64,000 nucleotides of DNA, taken from assembly GCA_011317545.1 (NCBI GenBank), contig WUJK01000012.1, positions 385,001 to 449,000 on the forward strand. Direction: 5' to 3'. Shown here piece after piece: positions 34,482 through 47,100 of this stretch. The DNA is from Coniella vitis (lineage: Eukaryota; Ascomycota; Sordariomycetes; Diaporthales; Schizoparmaceae). Made by a program: the position numbers and the translations under genes. The notes below the pieces were generated by a model. That model was not told where the DNA came from, searched no databases, and worked only from the letters and a program-made list of their open reading frames with translations. Numbering within the stretch: the stretch's first letter is position 1; each line of letters starts with the position of its first letter.

Positions 34482-36850
34482 CTTGGGCGGCTGTGTGAGT
34501 GGTGTCTCTCGCCCACGCTGTGTTTTGTTTGGAAAATGTGCTCTTTCTTGTTCTTTCTGCCCTGGGATGAGACTCAAAATCACAACAACGACAACAACAC
34601 TATATATCTCTCTCCATATCAGCATATTTGTAACCGCATTAGCTCCGTGCTATATAGTACATGTAGCTACACATATCACAACGGCAGCCACAGCACTCTT
34701 TGGAGAGCGCAGCGTGCAGTGTTTGGTGGGGAAGTCGATTGCGCGAGCTGCTGGCCGATCACGTCTTGCACACCAAATCCGAAGACCGGCCATAAGAGTC
34801 GCGCCATGCCGGAGGTTGCGCCATCGAGTACACGGTTTGCGCGAGGGCCATACCTGATTCAAGGAGGCCTTTGATAGGATGCTTGACTGCAATCTGTCTG
34901 CGACTTCCGGTGCAGGCCGGCTCCAAGAGGCACGGTTGGAGTATGGACATACGCATTCCTGCAACGGCCCGCACAGCATGCGAGGTGGATTTCTAAGCCA
35001 AGCCAACAGATGAGCCATGAGTCGAGGATGGCGGCGTGATTATTCGGATGTGCCTGTTATCTTGTGAGAATAGGACAAGATTCTTGCTATCCATCCCTCG
35101 ACCTAATGTGGCTCGTTTGCGGCTCATCCTCGGGTGATTCGCCGTCGGATGCTCCACCGGCACGGAGGCGGAGACGGAGCCTTGTCGGTGGAGGACAAGA
35201 CGAGAGCCGGGTCTTTATATTCCAGGGGCCGCTGGCAATGTCTTGAACGCATGTCACCCGTCGCATCTCGAGGCGCAGGATCGCACCCTGTCTGTGGCGG
35301 CAGTCGAGGAGATGCTTTCTCGGCGGTTTAGGCTGCTTATAAGCAAGAACTCGCTCGGCCCAAGGCTGAATCCGGCGTCGTATTGAAATGCATAGCTCTG
35401 GAAGCGCGCGACTTCCACCCTGTACCGAATGCGGCGAGAATCGCTATAGCAGAGGCGATGCAACTGCTTCAAAGGAGAAGGCAAGTTTGGTCAGAACGGT
35501 GGATGCTGGTTGTTGCTTCGTCTTGGTTGCTTGCGTGAGACTTGTTCATGAGCAGAAATTTTTGCGCCTCTTGCAGAAAGAAGCAAGTATCACTCTATCA
35601 TTGGATGTTGCCTTGTTTTCCAGAGAGCGTTGATGCGGCAGGACCCAGCCCAGCCGTAGATCTGAAGTGGTGCAGCCAGATGCGGCCAGGTGGCTGCCTG
35701 GCAACTCTTTTTGCAACCACGCCATCAACCCCGTACCTGCCTTGTGCCTGCGTGGCAACGCAACTCTCAGCGGCACTTGTTCTCTCCACGTGAACTTTCC
35801 CGCGCGCCACCAACCCAACACTGCCCCGATATCCAGGGCAACACCATCACGATCAATTCGAGTCAACTTTCCGACAGCGAAACGCGTTACACTGTCGGAG
35901 GAGCGCTTCCTGGGCGATGCGCCCTTCAAACATCACACCACCGAAACCGCCAACCAGTTCAATGATTTGTTGCGTGGGCGTCGAATAAGCGCAAGCTTGA
36001 GGAGGTGGAACATCTTAAGTTGGCTGAAGAGACGGGTGTCGAAGGGGTGGTTGGAGTCGTAGCACATCGTCGGATCACTACCATTGCAGATATGCGAGAG
36101 GAGCTGCAATTCACTGCTGCCCACCGTTTCCGGAGCGTCCGTGTTTATTCAGACGAGCCTCCATCAATGAAAGACGCGTCAAGCAAGCGCAAATTCTCAT
36201 CCGACTACATCTAACGACGCGTCTGCATCGAAGAGCCGGCGGTCGAGCAGTCAGCCGAAGTCGATGTTGCCAGCGTTGCCAACAAAAGAACGCCGATTCC
36301 AAAGTACCACAGATCCCACTATCGGAGCTCGCGTGAATTTGTTGGCAACTTGCTTCTCTAGATAGCAGGTCATTGACAATAAAAGAACCAATACTTGTTG
36401 AATTATGACAAGTCCGAATGGCCATTGCTGTGGCTACGAAGGAGGCTATAGCTGTTGATTAGTTATTATAGGGTCACGTAGGCCCTAGGCCTACTATGTT
36501 TCGTCTATACCAAGTTCTGGCGCTGTACGCACTGGCCAGTGCTGGCAGTGGTGCCATGTCCCTGAAACTCGTACTGTGCCCTGCTCTACAGCGGCTTTCT
36601 ACAGCGGATCCTACACAGTCCCCACCAGCCTCTCCGTCTCAGCACTCCACAGCCTTCACAGCTAGACAGCCTAGCTAAAGCCGCCTTTTCTGCCACGACA
36701 GCTCAGCCTCATCATCACAGGGCCAGTATTAACCGTGGACCCCCCCCCTCAATCATCACCACAACCACTAATTCGAGTTGGCATAGAACATTCTGAAGCT
36801 ATTGCCCGGATCATAGTGAAATTCCTGCGAATAGAGCTTTCTAGCTCACC
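34482..36850. other. Spacer between monooxygenase and P450 genes
   Basis: This 2.4-kb divergent spacer has no supportable gene. Short open frames at 35667-36062 (plus) and 35546-35929 (minus) overlap each other on opposite strands and resemble no family I know. The 300 nt before 36851 probably hold the P450 promoter. Confidence 0.5.
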
Positions 36851-38684
36851 ATGGACGACGTTCTCGGCCTCGCCAATGGGTTCGTGGCCCAGGTGCAACA
36901 CCAACCCCTTGCCGCCTTGATCGTGACCGTCGTCGTCGTCTGCCTCACCACTCGCCTCCTCACTGGCCGTCCCGACCAAGCCCAGACGAACTCGTACATT
37001 CTCGATGCTCGCACGCCTCCTGCTGTCCCGTACTGGATGCCGTATCTGGGTCACCTCCCGCAATTAGCCCTCAACCCAGATGGCTTCCTCGCTAAGCTCA
37101 AGAAGCTCTATCCCGCCGGGGCTTTCTCGCTCGACATTCTGGGAGCCACTCACACCATCGTCTTCAGGCCCAGTCTCACCGCATCCCTACTAGCCCAGCC
37201 GGAGAATGTGGCAGATAACACCAACATCACCAAGCACCTGCTGCAGGCCGTGTTCGGGTTCTCCGGTTCCAAATCAGACCTGGCTCTCTACGACAAGCTG
37301 TCCAAGGACCTCCGCCAGCAGTACAGCCTCTTCTCCTCCAAAGCCTCCCTCTCCGACATGGTCACCAGCATGACCGACCGCCTCCGCCACAATGTCGCAG
37401 AGTTCGTCACCTTCAACGGCGGCGAAATCGACCAAGCCCCCTGGGAGCGCCTCGCCTCCGCCACGCTGGTCGAGGACCCCAAAACAGGCGAGGCCGTGGT
37501 CGAGGCCGACATGTTTGAGCTCGTCCGCAACTTTGTCGCCTTCACCGCCAACGCCTCCCTCCTCGGCTCCGATTTTGTCGAAAACTATGCTGAATTCTGG
37601 CAGGCTTTGTGGCGCTTCGACAAGGGCGTCACCTCGCTGGCCATGGACCTCCCTGCTTTCTTGCCCATGAATAGAGCCATTGGTGCTCGGAGGGCCCGCG
37701 GCTTTCTGCTACGGTTCCTAGATGAATTTGAAACGGCGTTGGAGACTGCCCGCAACGGTGAGAACCCAGGACCTCAGTGGGCTGATGTGAACAATGTCAG
37801 TCCTCTGCTCCAGCACCGCGTCGACGATGTCTTTCGCAAGCATAACCTGCCCATCAAGCAGCGCTCCGCTCTCGATCTGGCGCTCGTCTGGTCCATGAAC
37901 GCCACTGCGAACCCTCTGATTTTCTGGCTGCTGTGGAGAATCTACTCTCAGCCGTCAGATTTGCTCGTCCGTATCCGCGACGAGATCGCGCCCTATGTTG
38001 TGTTGGAGAAGCCGGCTATTGGATTTGGTGCCGCTTTTGGTACCGCCACACGCATTGAAAGGATTGATCCCGAGGGCTTATTGGATAACTGCCCTCATCT
38101 CAAAGCTGCCTATCTCGAGGCCCTGCGCCTGGACCAGAATGCCTGGAGCTTCCATTCCATCCGGGAGGATGCAGTCATTGGTGACAAAGAAGGCAGCAAG
38201 CTTTTTCTCCGGGCGGGCACCTTTGCTCATGCCGCGCCGCATCTCTGGCACACCGACCCACAGGCCTACGAGGACGCAGATGTGTGGCGGCCAGAAAGAC
38301 ATCTCAGCCCAAAAGCCACAAACGGGAAGGAGGATAAGGTGCAGCTCGTCGATTTGGACGACAATCTGCAACCTCATGGTACGTACTTTCTCTTATCTGT
38401 ATCAAGTCATTTCCGACTGGTCCTCCTCCACCACCACCACCACCACCACCACTAACCTTGACCCACAACAAGCTCGTGGCATGACCGAAGGCAAAGAGCA
38501 ACCCTTTGTCGAGCGCCAAGTCCTCCTCTTTGCCGCTGCCGTCATCGCCATGTACGACATCCAGCCTGCAAATAACGCGCCCTGGAAGCTGCCCAAGCGC
38601 GAATCCTTAGCTGGCGCAAAGCACCCTTTGGTTCCTGTCGATGTCTGGATAAGATCTCGCCCCATGCCGTCGGCGCCCGCGTAG
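36851..38684 (+). CDS. Cytochrome P450 (CYP7/8-like) lacking the heme cysteine
   Basis: Two exons: 36851-38378 and 38473-38684, with a 94-nt intron (donor GTACGT, acceptor AACAAG, phase 1), giving 579 residues. An N-terminal membrane anchor lies at about residues 18-38 (LAALIVTVVVVCLTTRLL), so the protein should sit in the ER membrane. P450 landmarks are present: an I-helix-like segment WSMNATANPLIFWLLW, the K-helix EALR (E423-R426) and the PERH motif (481-484). The expected heme loop (FGGGxxxCxGR) is not found. The matching place reads ARGMTEGKEQPFVERQVLLF, where G516 occupies the position of the axial cysteine, E518 that of the conserved Gly and Q519 that of Arg. A heme monooxygenase cannot work normally without this ligand, so it is either a pseudoenzyme or a recently decaying gene. 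The reading frame is otherwise intact. The fold is related to prostacyclin synthase/7-alpha-hydroxylase-like fungal P450s. Confidence 0.85.
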
Positions 38685-39224
38685 GCTGCTTTGTCTTCTC
38701 TATTCTCTGCAGAAGATTTAGATGTGTCGAAACGGCCTGTTCCGCAATAAAATAGCCTTCATGACCTACCTTCCACTACCCAGTAATCCTTAATCCGCTA
38801 CGTTGCCAAAGGCCTTGTCCTGACCTAGCTCCCAAGCCGGGGGATTTCAAGCGGAAACTTAAGATTGTTCGCATGTATGATAAAATTCGACGTCTCTTCG
38901 TTGTTTCTGGAGCTGCGGATGTGTGTCACTTGATACATTTCAAAGGCAGCAATCTCGTATTTGAAGTTGATTCTTCTCAGGGTACGTCTGAACTACGTGA
39001 TCCACAGTCGCCCATTATAATGTCAAGCTGTGGGTGATGCACATGTGCAGGACCATCCAGTCTGTGTATTCGTCAGAAGCTACTCTCCAGTCCTGATGAG
39101 ATGAGCAAGTGGCCCCGGAGGTAGTCAATCTTTTTGCAATATCTCCTCCTGGCTTCTTCCACGACAATCGCCGCCTTCTTCCCTCCCCCCAACTTCAAAC
39201 TGCGCTTGTGTTCTTGTACTGTAC
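38685..39224. other. Convergent 3' spacer
   Basis: 540 nt between the P450 stop codon and the stop codon of the orphan minus-strand gene. An AATAAA-like signal lies just after the P450 (about 38747). Nothing else is seen. Confidence 0.5.
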
Positions 39225-40178
39225 TCACTCGTGTTCTCCTTCCTCTTCCTTCTGGATGAGCTCAGTGTATCGAGAATGTGTGTCGTCGATGATTCGTGAT
39301 AGTTCTCCTGCGATGCGTTTGTACTTCTTGTATTTGCCTTGGTATTTCTCGACCTTGTTCTTGGTTTTTGTCAATTCGTTCGTGGCTTGGGTCAACTGTT
39401 CTTTGAGTACGTCGTAAGTAGGTTCTTCAGGCTCCCAGTGTTGAACTGAGTCAGGTTCATTTTTGATAATATGCATCATTGTGATGAGGCTGGGGCTTAA
39501 ATCGCTAGCCACGTCGCTGTCTTTGCTGCCGTAGAGAACGCGTCTCGAGACGAGGATTCTAGTCCAGCTGATGTCGCGGAATCCCATGGTCTGACCAGAG
39601 AGGTAATACACTTCTGCGAGACAGTTGATGTACCAGTGGTGGGCAATGCCGAGCGACTTGAGATAGTCCCAGGGGTGCTGATTATAAGACTCGGGCAAGC
39701 TGTGGTCCGGCAGCAGTGCGAGCACAATAAGGAGTTCAATTTGTCTACGTAAGATACATTCCTCGAACTCATCAAAAGCTTGGTCAATGCAGAGAATTTC
39801 GTGGTCGTCCATCGCGATAGACAGTTCTATGACGCCCGTGAGAAAGCGTTGAAAAAGTTTATCGAAGCTGAGTGGTTTCTGGAGAGTGCTGATAGCGCTG
39901 AGCTCAGATTTGATGATCTCAACCCAATTGTCGTTGATCCATCTCTGCTCTTCAATCCAGCTGATAGCGTTTTGCTTGGTGGTGGTGAGCTCCTCGTTAC
40001 TCAGGTAGTAATCCATGTTGAGTGGTGGTGTTGGAGATGGTGATGTGTGATGTGTGATGGTGATGGTGAGCTCCTCATTACTCGGGTTGTAACCCATGTT
40101 GGGTGGTGGTATTGTAGATGGTGATGTGTGATGTGTGATGGTGATGGTGATGGTGTTGTTTGAGTTGGGTAAAAACAT
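39225..40178 (-). CDS. Orphan protein with duplicated N-terminus and C-terminal coiled coil
   Basis: An intronless frame of 317 residues from ATG 40178. I do not recognise it. The first 65 residues contain two tandem 27-residue units (12-38 and 39-65), each ending in a Met-Gly/Asp-Tyr...SNEELT motif. Each unit therefore carries its own in-frame ATG (40097 and 40016), and the original start may be either of these. The centre is helical with acidic and aromatic residues (KLFQRFLTGVIELSIAMDDH, LLPDHSLPESYNQHPWDYLK). The C-terminus has a Lys/Glu-rich coiled coil from about 255 (LTQATNELTKTKNKVEKYQG). There is no signal peptide or membrane helix. The AT-rich base composition matches the decayed region to the right, so a recently arisen or transposon-linked gene is possible. 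Confidence 0.6.
   Translation of the reverse strand: MFLPNSNNTITITITHHTSPSTIPPPNMGYNPSNEELTITITHHTSPSPTPPLNMDYYLSNEELTTTKQNAISWIEEQRWINDNWVEIIKSELSAISTLQKPLSFDKLFQRFLTGVIELSIAMDDHEILCIDQAFDEFEECILRRQIELLIVLALLPDHSLPESYNQHPWDYLKSLGIAHHWYINCLAEVYYLSGQTMGFRDISWTRILVSRRVLYGSKDSDVASDLSPSLITMMHIIKNEPDSVQHWEPEEPTYDVLKEQLTQATNELTKTKNKVEKYQGKYKKYKRIAGELSRIIDDTHSRYTELIQKEEEGEHE
39984..40145. repeat. 81-nt tandem duplication covering a start codon
   Basis: Two 81-nt units (40145-40065 and 40064-39984 on the minus strand) are nearly identical and keep the reading frame. Each encodes ITITHHTSPS, then a Pro-rich link, then an ATG and SNEELT. Confidence 0.85.
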
Positions 40179-43100
40179 TGAAGTTGGGCAAAGTATAGTC
40201 TATAGATGGTGGTTCTTTTTGGCGTGTTGCTGCCTGTGAGAGGCACCTTCCTCCCTCGTGCTTTTGCAGCTCGCCGACACAGCCGTCAACCAACAATCAC
40301 TCGACCCAGTGACTCACTCCAACTCTAGTCACGGAAGGCACATCCCCAACCTGTACATCCCAATCAGGCTCACCTTTTTCCTTTCTCATTTTAACAAAGG
40401 CGTACACCCACAAATTCCTCCAGGCCGCTTCGTTGCACTACTTTGCATCAATATTTTATCTCTATTCCATTATTTTTGTATTTTTTTATATTATTTTTTC
40501 GTTTTTATCCATTCTTTTCATATTCCTTTCCCATTTTATCCTACTGTTTGCGATTCTTGACCCGCCTGCGTTGTGGATGTGTCTGGGACATTCGTTCCAG
40601 CCTCAACCATCGTGACCGGATTGGGCTACAGCCTCGTTGCTCTCCCGCGAGTCTGTTGAGCTCGTGCTGGCCATAGTAAGTCCCCTTACTCGTTCCCACA
40701 ATGGAGACGAAAAGATGGTCGTATTGCTAAAAGCCCCTCGAGCCTGGCGCCTATTAACACTATTACACTTGCCCCCAACTAGGTAGCCCACCTGGAGATT
40801 TGTGGGCTAATTTTGGATCTACCCTCAGTAGAAGCTTCGCAACCATGCCTCGCTCTTGGAAGGCTGACAGCCCGCCGCCATCGCGCCCTCTCCTGCTCAT
40901 TGCTCCCAGCCTTTTTAGGCAGCTGTGTTCGGCTCCGCCTCTGCGAGAGCCTCAGTTTCAGGGTCTTAGCAACCAAGGGAAAGATACAAGTGCTGGGGTA
41001 CTCTTAACCTCGTACTAGAAAATGAAAGGATGGGGGGGGGGGTGTGATTGAGCAAATCTCATGGGCTCCAATACTTCGGGGGTCAAGGGCTCAAGCCCAC
41101 ATAGGCGTTGCTGGGAGCCAAATTCAAAAATGGATTGTCTCCTTGCAAACATTCTCCGAAACGCAACCGAGGACGACAAGATTTACCGAGGGTATTTTTG
41201 CAAGATCTTACACGAAAAGACTTTATGAGCCTGGGGGCGCCTGGAACTGTACATTGGCTCAGGGACAAGTGAGTCTGTCAGGGTGCGCGAGCGGCTCCCG
41301 CAGTACGCCGGACGGTAGAGCTTGCCCAGGTTTGTGAAACTAGCCCTTGTTGAGGTTGACACGATCTAACTTGTCTAGATTCCTGAAAGCTACCCTCAGG
41401 GAAGGTTACAAAATCAATGGCAAAGGACTACTGTACTGGACACCAATTCATCTGTCATTGACAGAAACGTCGCCGCCAGTACCGAGTTGCAAGGACTTTC
41501 CCAAAGGGGTGGTCCGTCATATCCTCGTCTAGAGGAGACCCCCGTTGCACCTTCTTCGCCTTTGAGATATTCAAACCCGCGCCATATTATAATATAGCGG
41601 ACTCTATTGTAAGCTTCTTCGGAAGCTACACGTTCCAGTACCAGTATATTCTTACCAACAAACAGATTAAAGCAACCTTCACATCCTTCAACCCCGGTAT
41701 CCGAGGCTTCGAGGGACGTCGTCCCGATACTACATTCACCAGAATTAGCAGAAGCCCACGAAGCACCAGCGACAATATACTGGTTACGCAGATAGACCAG
41801 AGAAAGCGCGCTTAGCCAAGAAGCGACTGAGAGGAATGATGGTCATTTAAATACTTGACCATGTATTCAGCGCTATTTACCGTTGGAATGGAGGGGAGCA
41901 CGGCCCCGATGTTGCTGTGGGCTTGGCCCAAGAGGCCCACGGCCCGGCCAATGGCCTAGCATCGATCGTGTCCGGCCGTACGTTTGGTACAAGAGCACAG
42001 GATCTTTATTTTACCACGCCTCATAAGATGTTCTCATCACAGCAGTGACCCTCAAAATTGCCAGGAAACAATGGCTTCCGGCTCTTTTACAATACGTTCA
42101 ACAGTACATGACAAGTTTGGGATCAGCAGCACAGGCTGGGTGTGGTCATCTAGACAACGCAGAGATGCACAATCTAGAGCTGGAAATCATGGACAACGCC
42201 AAACGCTCACAATGCTCAAATTTAAAAGCATTGTGAATCTCCGGTATTATGAGAAGCATGGATTCGACAAGAAACGAGAACTCAATAAACAGGAATGAGT
42301 GGCGGCCAAGCTACGTGACGACAAGGGCCCTTGGGAACACCCCAAGTTTCATACTGATCTTGTCTAAACGGTTCTGAGAAGACCTCGTATAGCCAGGAAA
42401 TGTTTCTTCGACAACTTCTTCTCACTGATAGCTGCCGAGTTCCGCGTTGAGCTTGTGCGAGGTGTGGATGGCTGTCCTTCGCCCGGACATCCTCCTTCTG
42501 TGCCTATATACTGGTGCTAGGCGAACGCAGAAGCGCTGGTCCTTCTCAGGTTCGATCGAATGGAGCAGTTATGCAATTGTTTTCATGAGACGCGAGATAC
42601 GTACGAAACCCTCTGGCTAGAGCTTATATTCCAGCATTGCGCGAAGAGATGCCAGGACTTCACAGACGGCGCGTGGTCCGGAGAGGACAAGACATTATGG
42701 TCGAGAAAGTACAAAGACTTGTGTTAAATCCAGAAGCTGGAGCACTTTAATACGGGCACAAAAGGAGTACTTACTTTGTGTAGTATACACGACTGCTTTA
42801 TATTTTCACAAATCATTATATTCTTACAGACTACTATAAACTTTCAATGCTTCTTTTGCTGCTTGCTGGAGTTTGATGATGTGTGATTACCTACGCGATC
42901 GATTGCCCATGGACGGTGAACTCCAGTGCCATCTGAGGCCTGCTACTATTCGAACCAGCCGTCTTTTCTCGGAGCTTTTTGATGGGCGTTCGAGACATCG
43001 ATAGCCTTCCTGGCATGTCAGACGTAGCAGTCGGGTGAGTGGTCGAGGAGGAGATGGCAGCCGGCGCGTTGGTAGCGTGGAAGCTCCTAGTGAATGTGAA

Positions 43101-44189
43101 GATAGTGAGCATGAACTCGCTACAATGGAATGTGGAAGGGAACCATACCGCCTGTCTGAGAAGCCACCGGGCGGGCTCGTTGGACTTTTCATATTTGCTA
43201 TTCAAATGGTCGTCTATGGCAGAGTCATAGTATGATTTGTAACCTTGGCGGCGTAGCTGAGCTCAGTTTCGATTTCCTTCATATCCTTGACAACAACGTA
43301 TCTCAAGAGCCTGCAGGATTCCGATTTTGAATGCCATAGTTTTGTAACCAAATCACTACAAATCTCTAATAAAATGCTTGTGAAGGTGTGGTTGTTCTTT
43401 TTGATTCTCGGTAATTCTTTTCTACGCAATGGCGGAGAGACAATTATCTGAATGGGCTCTACGTAGCTCTATTCTATCAGGAGAAATGTGTACGTCAATT
43501 TGAAGCATTGAGCTCCGACACTTATTAATTCCTCTATATCTGGCTCGTCACTACATCATGGAAGCTTGTTGCGTGTGTGCTGAGGAGAACGCGAACTCCG
43601 GCATATGCCAATCGAACAATGGGGATATTGGTAGGCATAGAGTGCTGTGGCAAGTATTTGATAGTCAACTACCAACAGAAACACATGTTAATTCCATCTC
43701 TTGTTCCAATCCCCGTCTTCAGCTCTTTGAAGCCACTCTTGCCTATCTCGAGAACTCTTTGAGCGGGCATGAATCGAATCATGGCGGTGCCCAAGATTTA
43801 AAAGCACGATCTTCCGGAGTTGAGAATGGGATGTTGAATAATCTTGTAAATGTGACTTGACGATATGCAAAATACGGACTAAAAGAATTGTGATTGATTT
43901 GTGGATGACTTCCTGGCCGATAACTATGATACCAACCACAGCACAGAGAATGCGTCGTTGCAGTTCGACGTTGAAGGCAGAGAAAGAAAAGATATCAAGT
44001 CTATCAGCAAAGGCAATTCTATCTCGAGTATGTGTGTATATGTATACCTATAACCCCGTTTGTCCTTAACATTACCCTTAAATCAAGCATAAGCATTACA
44101 AAACCACATCAGCGTACAGTAGCGTTTTCCCGCGTGCTAGAGACCATGACCCAAAAGAAAGAAGAAGATTCGTGACGGGGCGTGTGTTT
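40179..44189. other. AT-rich, decayed-looking 4-kb region
   Basis: No intact gene is supported. Between about 41464 and 41814 the plus strand has a stop-free stretch without a start codon whose translation looks protein-like (FPKGWSVISSSRGDPRCTFF, later FQYQYILTNKQIKATFTSFN). From 44030 down to 43200 the minus strand shows several protein-like segments in different frames. Frame breaks and AT bias suggest old gene or transposon remains, but no transposase or reverse transcriptase motif was recognised. Confidence 0.45.
41464..41814 (+). pseudogene. Possible gene relic, unidentified
   Basis: About 115 codons are open between stops with no ATG at the start. The composition is protein-like: aromatic and basic residues, YYNIADSIVSFFGSY, then an Arg/Ser/Thr-rich tail. 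The family is unknown. It could be an internal exon of a broken gene or chance. Confidence 0.25.
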
Positions 44190-47100
44190 CTAATAGTTGA
44201 AAATCATGAGGGAGGGGTTGAGCACCAGTGGTGCCAGCGCATGGGAGCCCAAAACCACGGCCATGGGGACAATGGCAGTGAAGTCGGTGATGGTCCAGCC
44301 TCGTGGAGCCCAGTGGGATAGGTAGATCATGCCGGCGGTCATGATGATGACAAAGACATAGCTGCCGCACTTGTTAGCATCAAAGTCACTGTCATGGAAA
44401 TCTTTTCGGCAGATTAGACGAATGCGTGGCCGGCTGAACTCACAGATACTTGAATGTCTTGAGAATCTTGGGCACTTCTTGGAAGAAGTTGGAGTTCTCC
44501 TTCTCCTTGGACGTGGCGCCCCATTGCATGTCGATGTGGAACAAGTGTGCCAGCAGAGCCAAGCTGACGTGGAACGACAGACCGCCAAAGAATATAGCCA
44601 TAAGCGGTGTCCATTTGAAGTTCTCAACGAGCGAGCCCAGGAACGAGCGCTCTCCTGTGCGATAGCGAATGGTGGCCAGGGCAATGCCGCCTGCAAGGTT
44701 GAATACAACGAGGAGACTGTTCATCGCGTCAGCGGCGACTCCGCCATCACGAACAATAACAAGATATTACTCACGCTATAAAAACTTTCCATGATGGCAT
44801 ATAGAAGTGGTCGAGGGAGTCGGAAAACCAACCAATGAGGAAATAATTGAGAACGGTCATCTGCCATTTTGTTCTTCATGAGACTTGATTCTTTTCGACT
44901 TCTTTACCGGCGCAAGAGAATCGAAACTTACCGGCAAGCCAATACCAATGGCAAAATACGAGCAAACGTAGCCAAGGACACTTATTTTCGACGAGAGTTG
45001 CATATCAGAGCCCATGAATTTCTTTATCAGGGGTGTGAACGGTCCCCGTCTGGGCCAGAGGTAGAAGGGGTGGAACATCATCTCGCTGACGCCATAGCCA
45101 TACCTACAGCGAAGAGAAAAGGTTAGTTAAAACATCATCAATGGAAGTTTGAAGTAATGTGCATGATCTTCCGAAGCTGTGGGTTAGCCTCCGTGAAGAG
45201 AAGGACGAGGTCTTGTTGGGCAACGCTGACTAAGTCACGCGAGCCAAAGCGAAGCTTAGTCATTCGTTCGACTTCCGATCATGACCACAGCTCGTCGAAA
45301 AATCAAACACGGCTTCACACCCACACCAGGATAACTTACTTCTGCCAACGCGCAATCTCGTCATATATCGTCAGGCTAACACCTTCTTTGAATCCCGCGC
45401 CATGGTAACTTGCAAGACGCGAAGTGCTTCCCTTGATTTGGAGCCGCAATGAAAGGTCGAAGTCCTCCGACACGTGCGACTCGGACCAGTACGCGATGTA
45501 TCCATCATCGTCAGGAGTACCGACATCTTGAACTGCAGCCCATCGAATAAAGGCGTTGTGCCCGACGAGCGGGCTGATCTGCGACTCTGTCAGCGCGTTG
45601 ATGGTCATGTATATTGATGCCTGGGTCTTGAAAAGCACTGATCGAGCGTCTCTGGACATCTGTGGCGATTTTCGACAAGCGTAGATGACTTACCTCACCA
45701 GATCCGATGGAGAAGCGGATGGCCGTGTAAACCATGTTTGTAACTGTCACAGGCAGGTCAGTATCATTGTTTAGAAGATCAGGGGAAATAGACATGCTGC
45801 TTACAGAAAGTGATAGCATTTTCGAAATAATCATGGATGACTTGCATGACTCCTGTCGAATGCTGAACGATAGCCACCTCCGGCGACAGGAACATCTCGG
45901 CGGCGCCATACAGCAGACAGTCCACCGGCTGTAACGAGTCGTGGTCAGTGGATGAGTTCGCAAGAACAGCATGCTTTCAATGGCAGAGGGAACAGCTTAC
46001 CACTCGCGTGTCAGAGTCTACAATGAGGAAGATCTCGCCCATTCGAATATTACCACCGGCCATCGCTTTGGGATTTTCCCTCAACGCGCGCGCAAGGCAT
46101 TGTTCATAAATCTCCTCAAGCTCATCCTCCTCTAGCATGATCGGCTCCGAGTCATTTCTCGCCAGCTGGTCCGCTGCTCGCGTCTCCACCATCTCTTGCA
46201 TGAACGCCTCGACCTCCAGCGAAAGATTCAACGCAAAGTTCATGTTGGACGCCTTCTTGAATTTGCCTTTGCGCACATAGCCGTCATCGCCGTGCTTGGG
46301 CCGCGCAACCCAACCAATATCGTTATCATGGTAGAAGTCCCTGCGAATTTGGGCTTCTTCCTCGGAAAGAGCACGCATGCCATCGTCATTGATAAAGATG
46401 GATGCCGTCCCGCCACGCAACTCGTAATACGAAATGGCTGCCTGAAGACTTCGCACCGTGGGGATGATCACACTGTCCATGCCTTCCTTGTACACTGGCA
46501 TTTGAATGGTAATGTGCGGTGGCTCGAAGCCGAGCGAGTATGCTTGGCGGAGACTCGGCTTGATGCAGGAATATGTGCGCGAGTTCTTGCTCAGACCACC
46601 GATGGGGCCCACCATTTGCCAAATATCACCAAAAATGACTTGGAAAAAGAATAAGCCGGCCATCATGAGCAGCGGACAGACGACAATGAGCGCGAGTCTT
46701 GCGTAGTTGCCATCCAGGAACGTCTCTGAAACGAGCTGGCCAATCGAGAACCCATACACCAAGATGATGGCAAGACAGAGACCGAGGCCGACGAAAAAGG
46801 CACTGTGCAGCATGATTGGACGATTGATCTCGAGCGGCTCGTTCCCGTCGCCATTCAGCTCCTCTTCGCTGTCGCTTACTTCCTCGGGTGTGTTGACGAT
46901 AGCGCCGCTCTTCTCTGCCATGACGGAGAAGTTGGACACGGACGCGGTCGCCGAGTGGAATGGGCTGACCCCCGTCAGAGGCGACATGGCTGGGGAGTAC
47001 CCCAGCGTCGAGTTGCGGCCCCAGACATAATTCAGCAGCTTGTCCTCCATTTTCTGGGCGTGCGCCAAGATGCTGCTGATTTCGTCCTGCCAGACGATCA

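Noticed and set aside
44361..44400. Alternative last acceptor of the GT2 gene 30 nt upstream (CATGACAG)
   Set aside because: It also keeps frame, but the GCTAAC sequence then lies inside the exon; using it as branch point for the GGCAG acceptor is more consistent.
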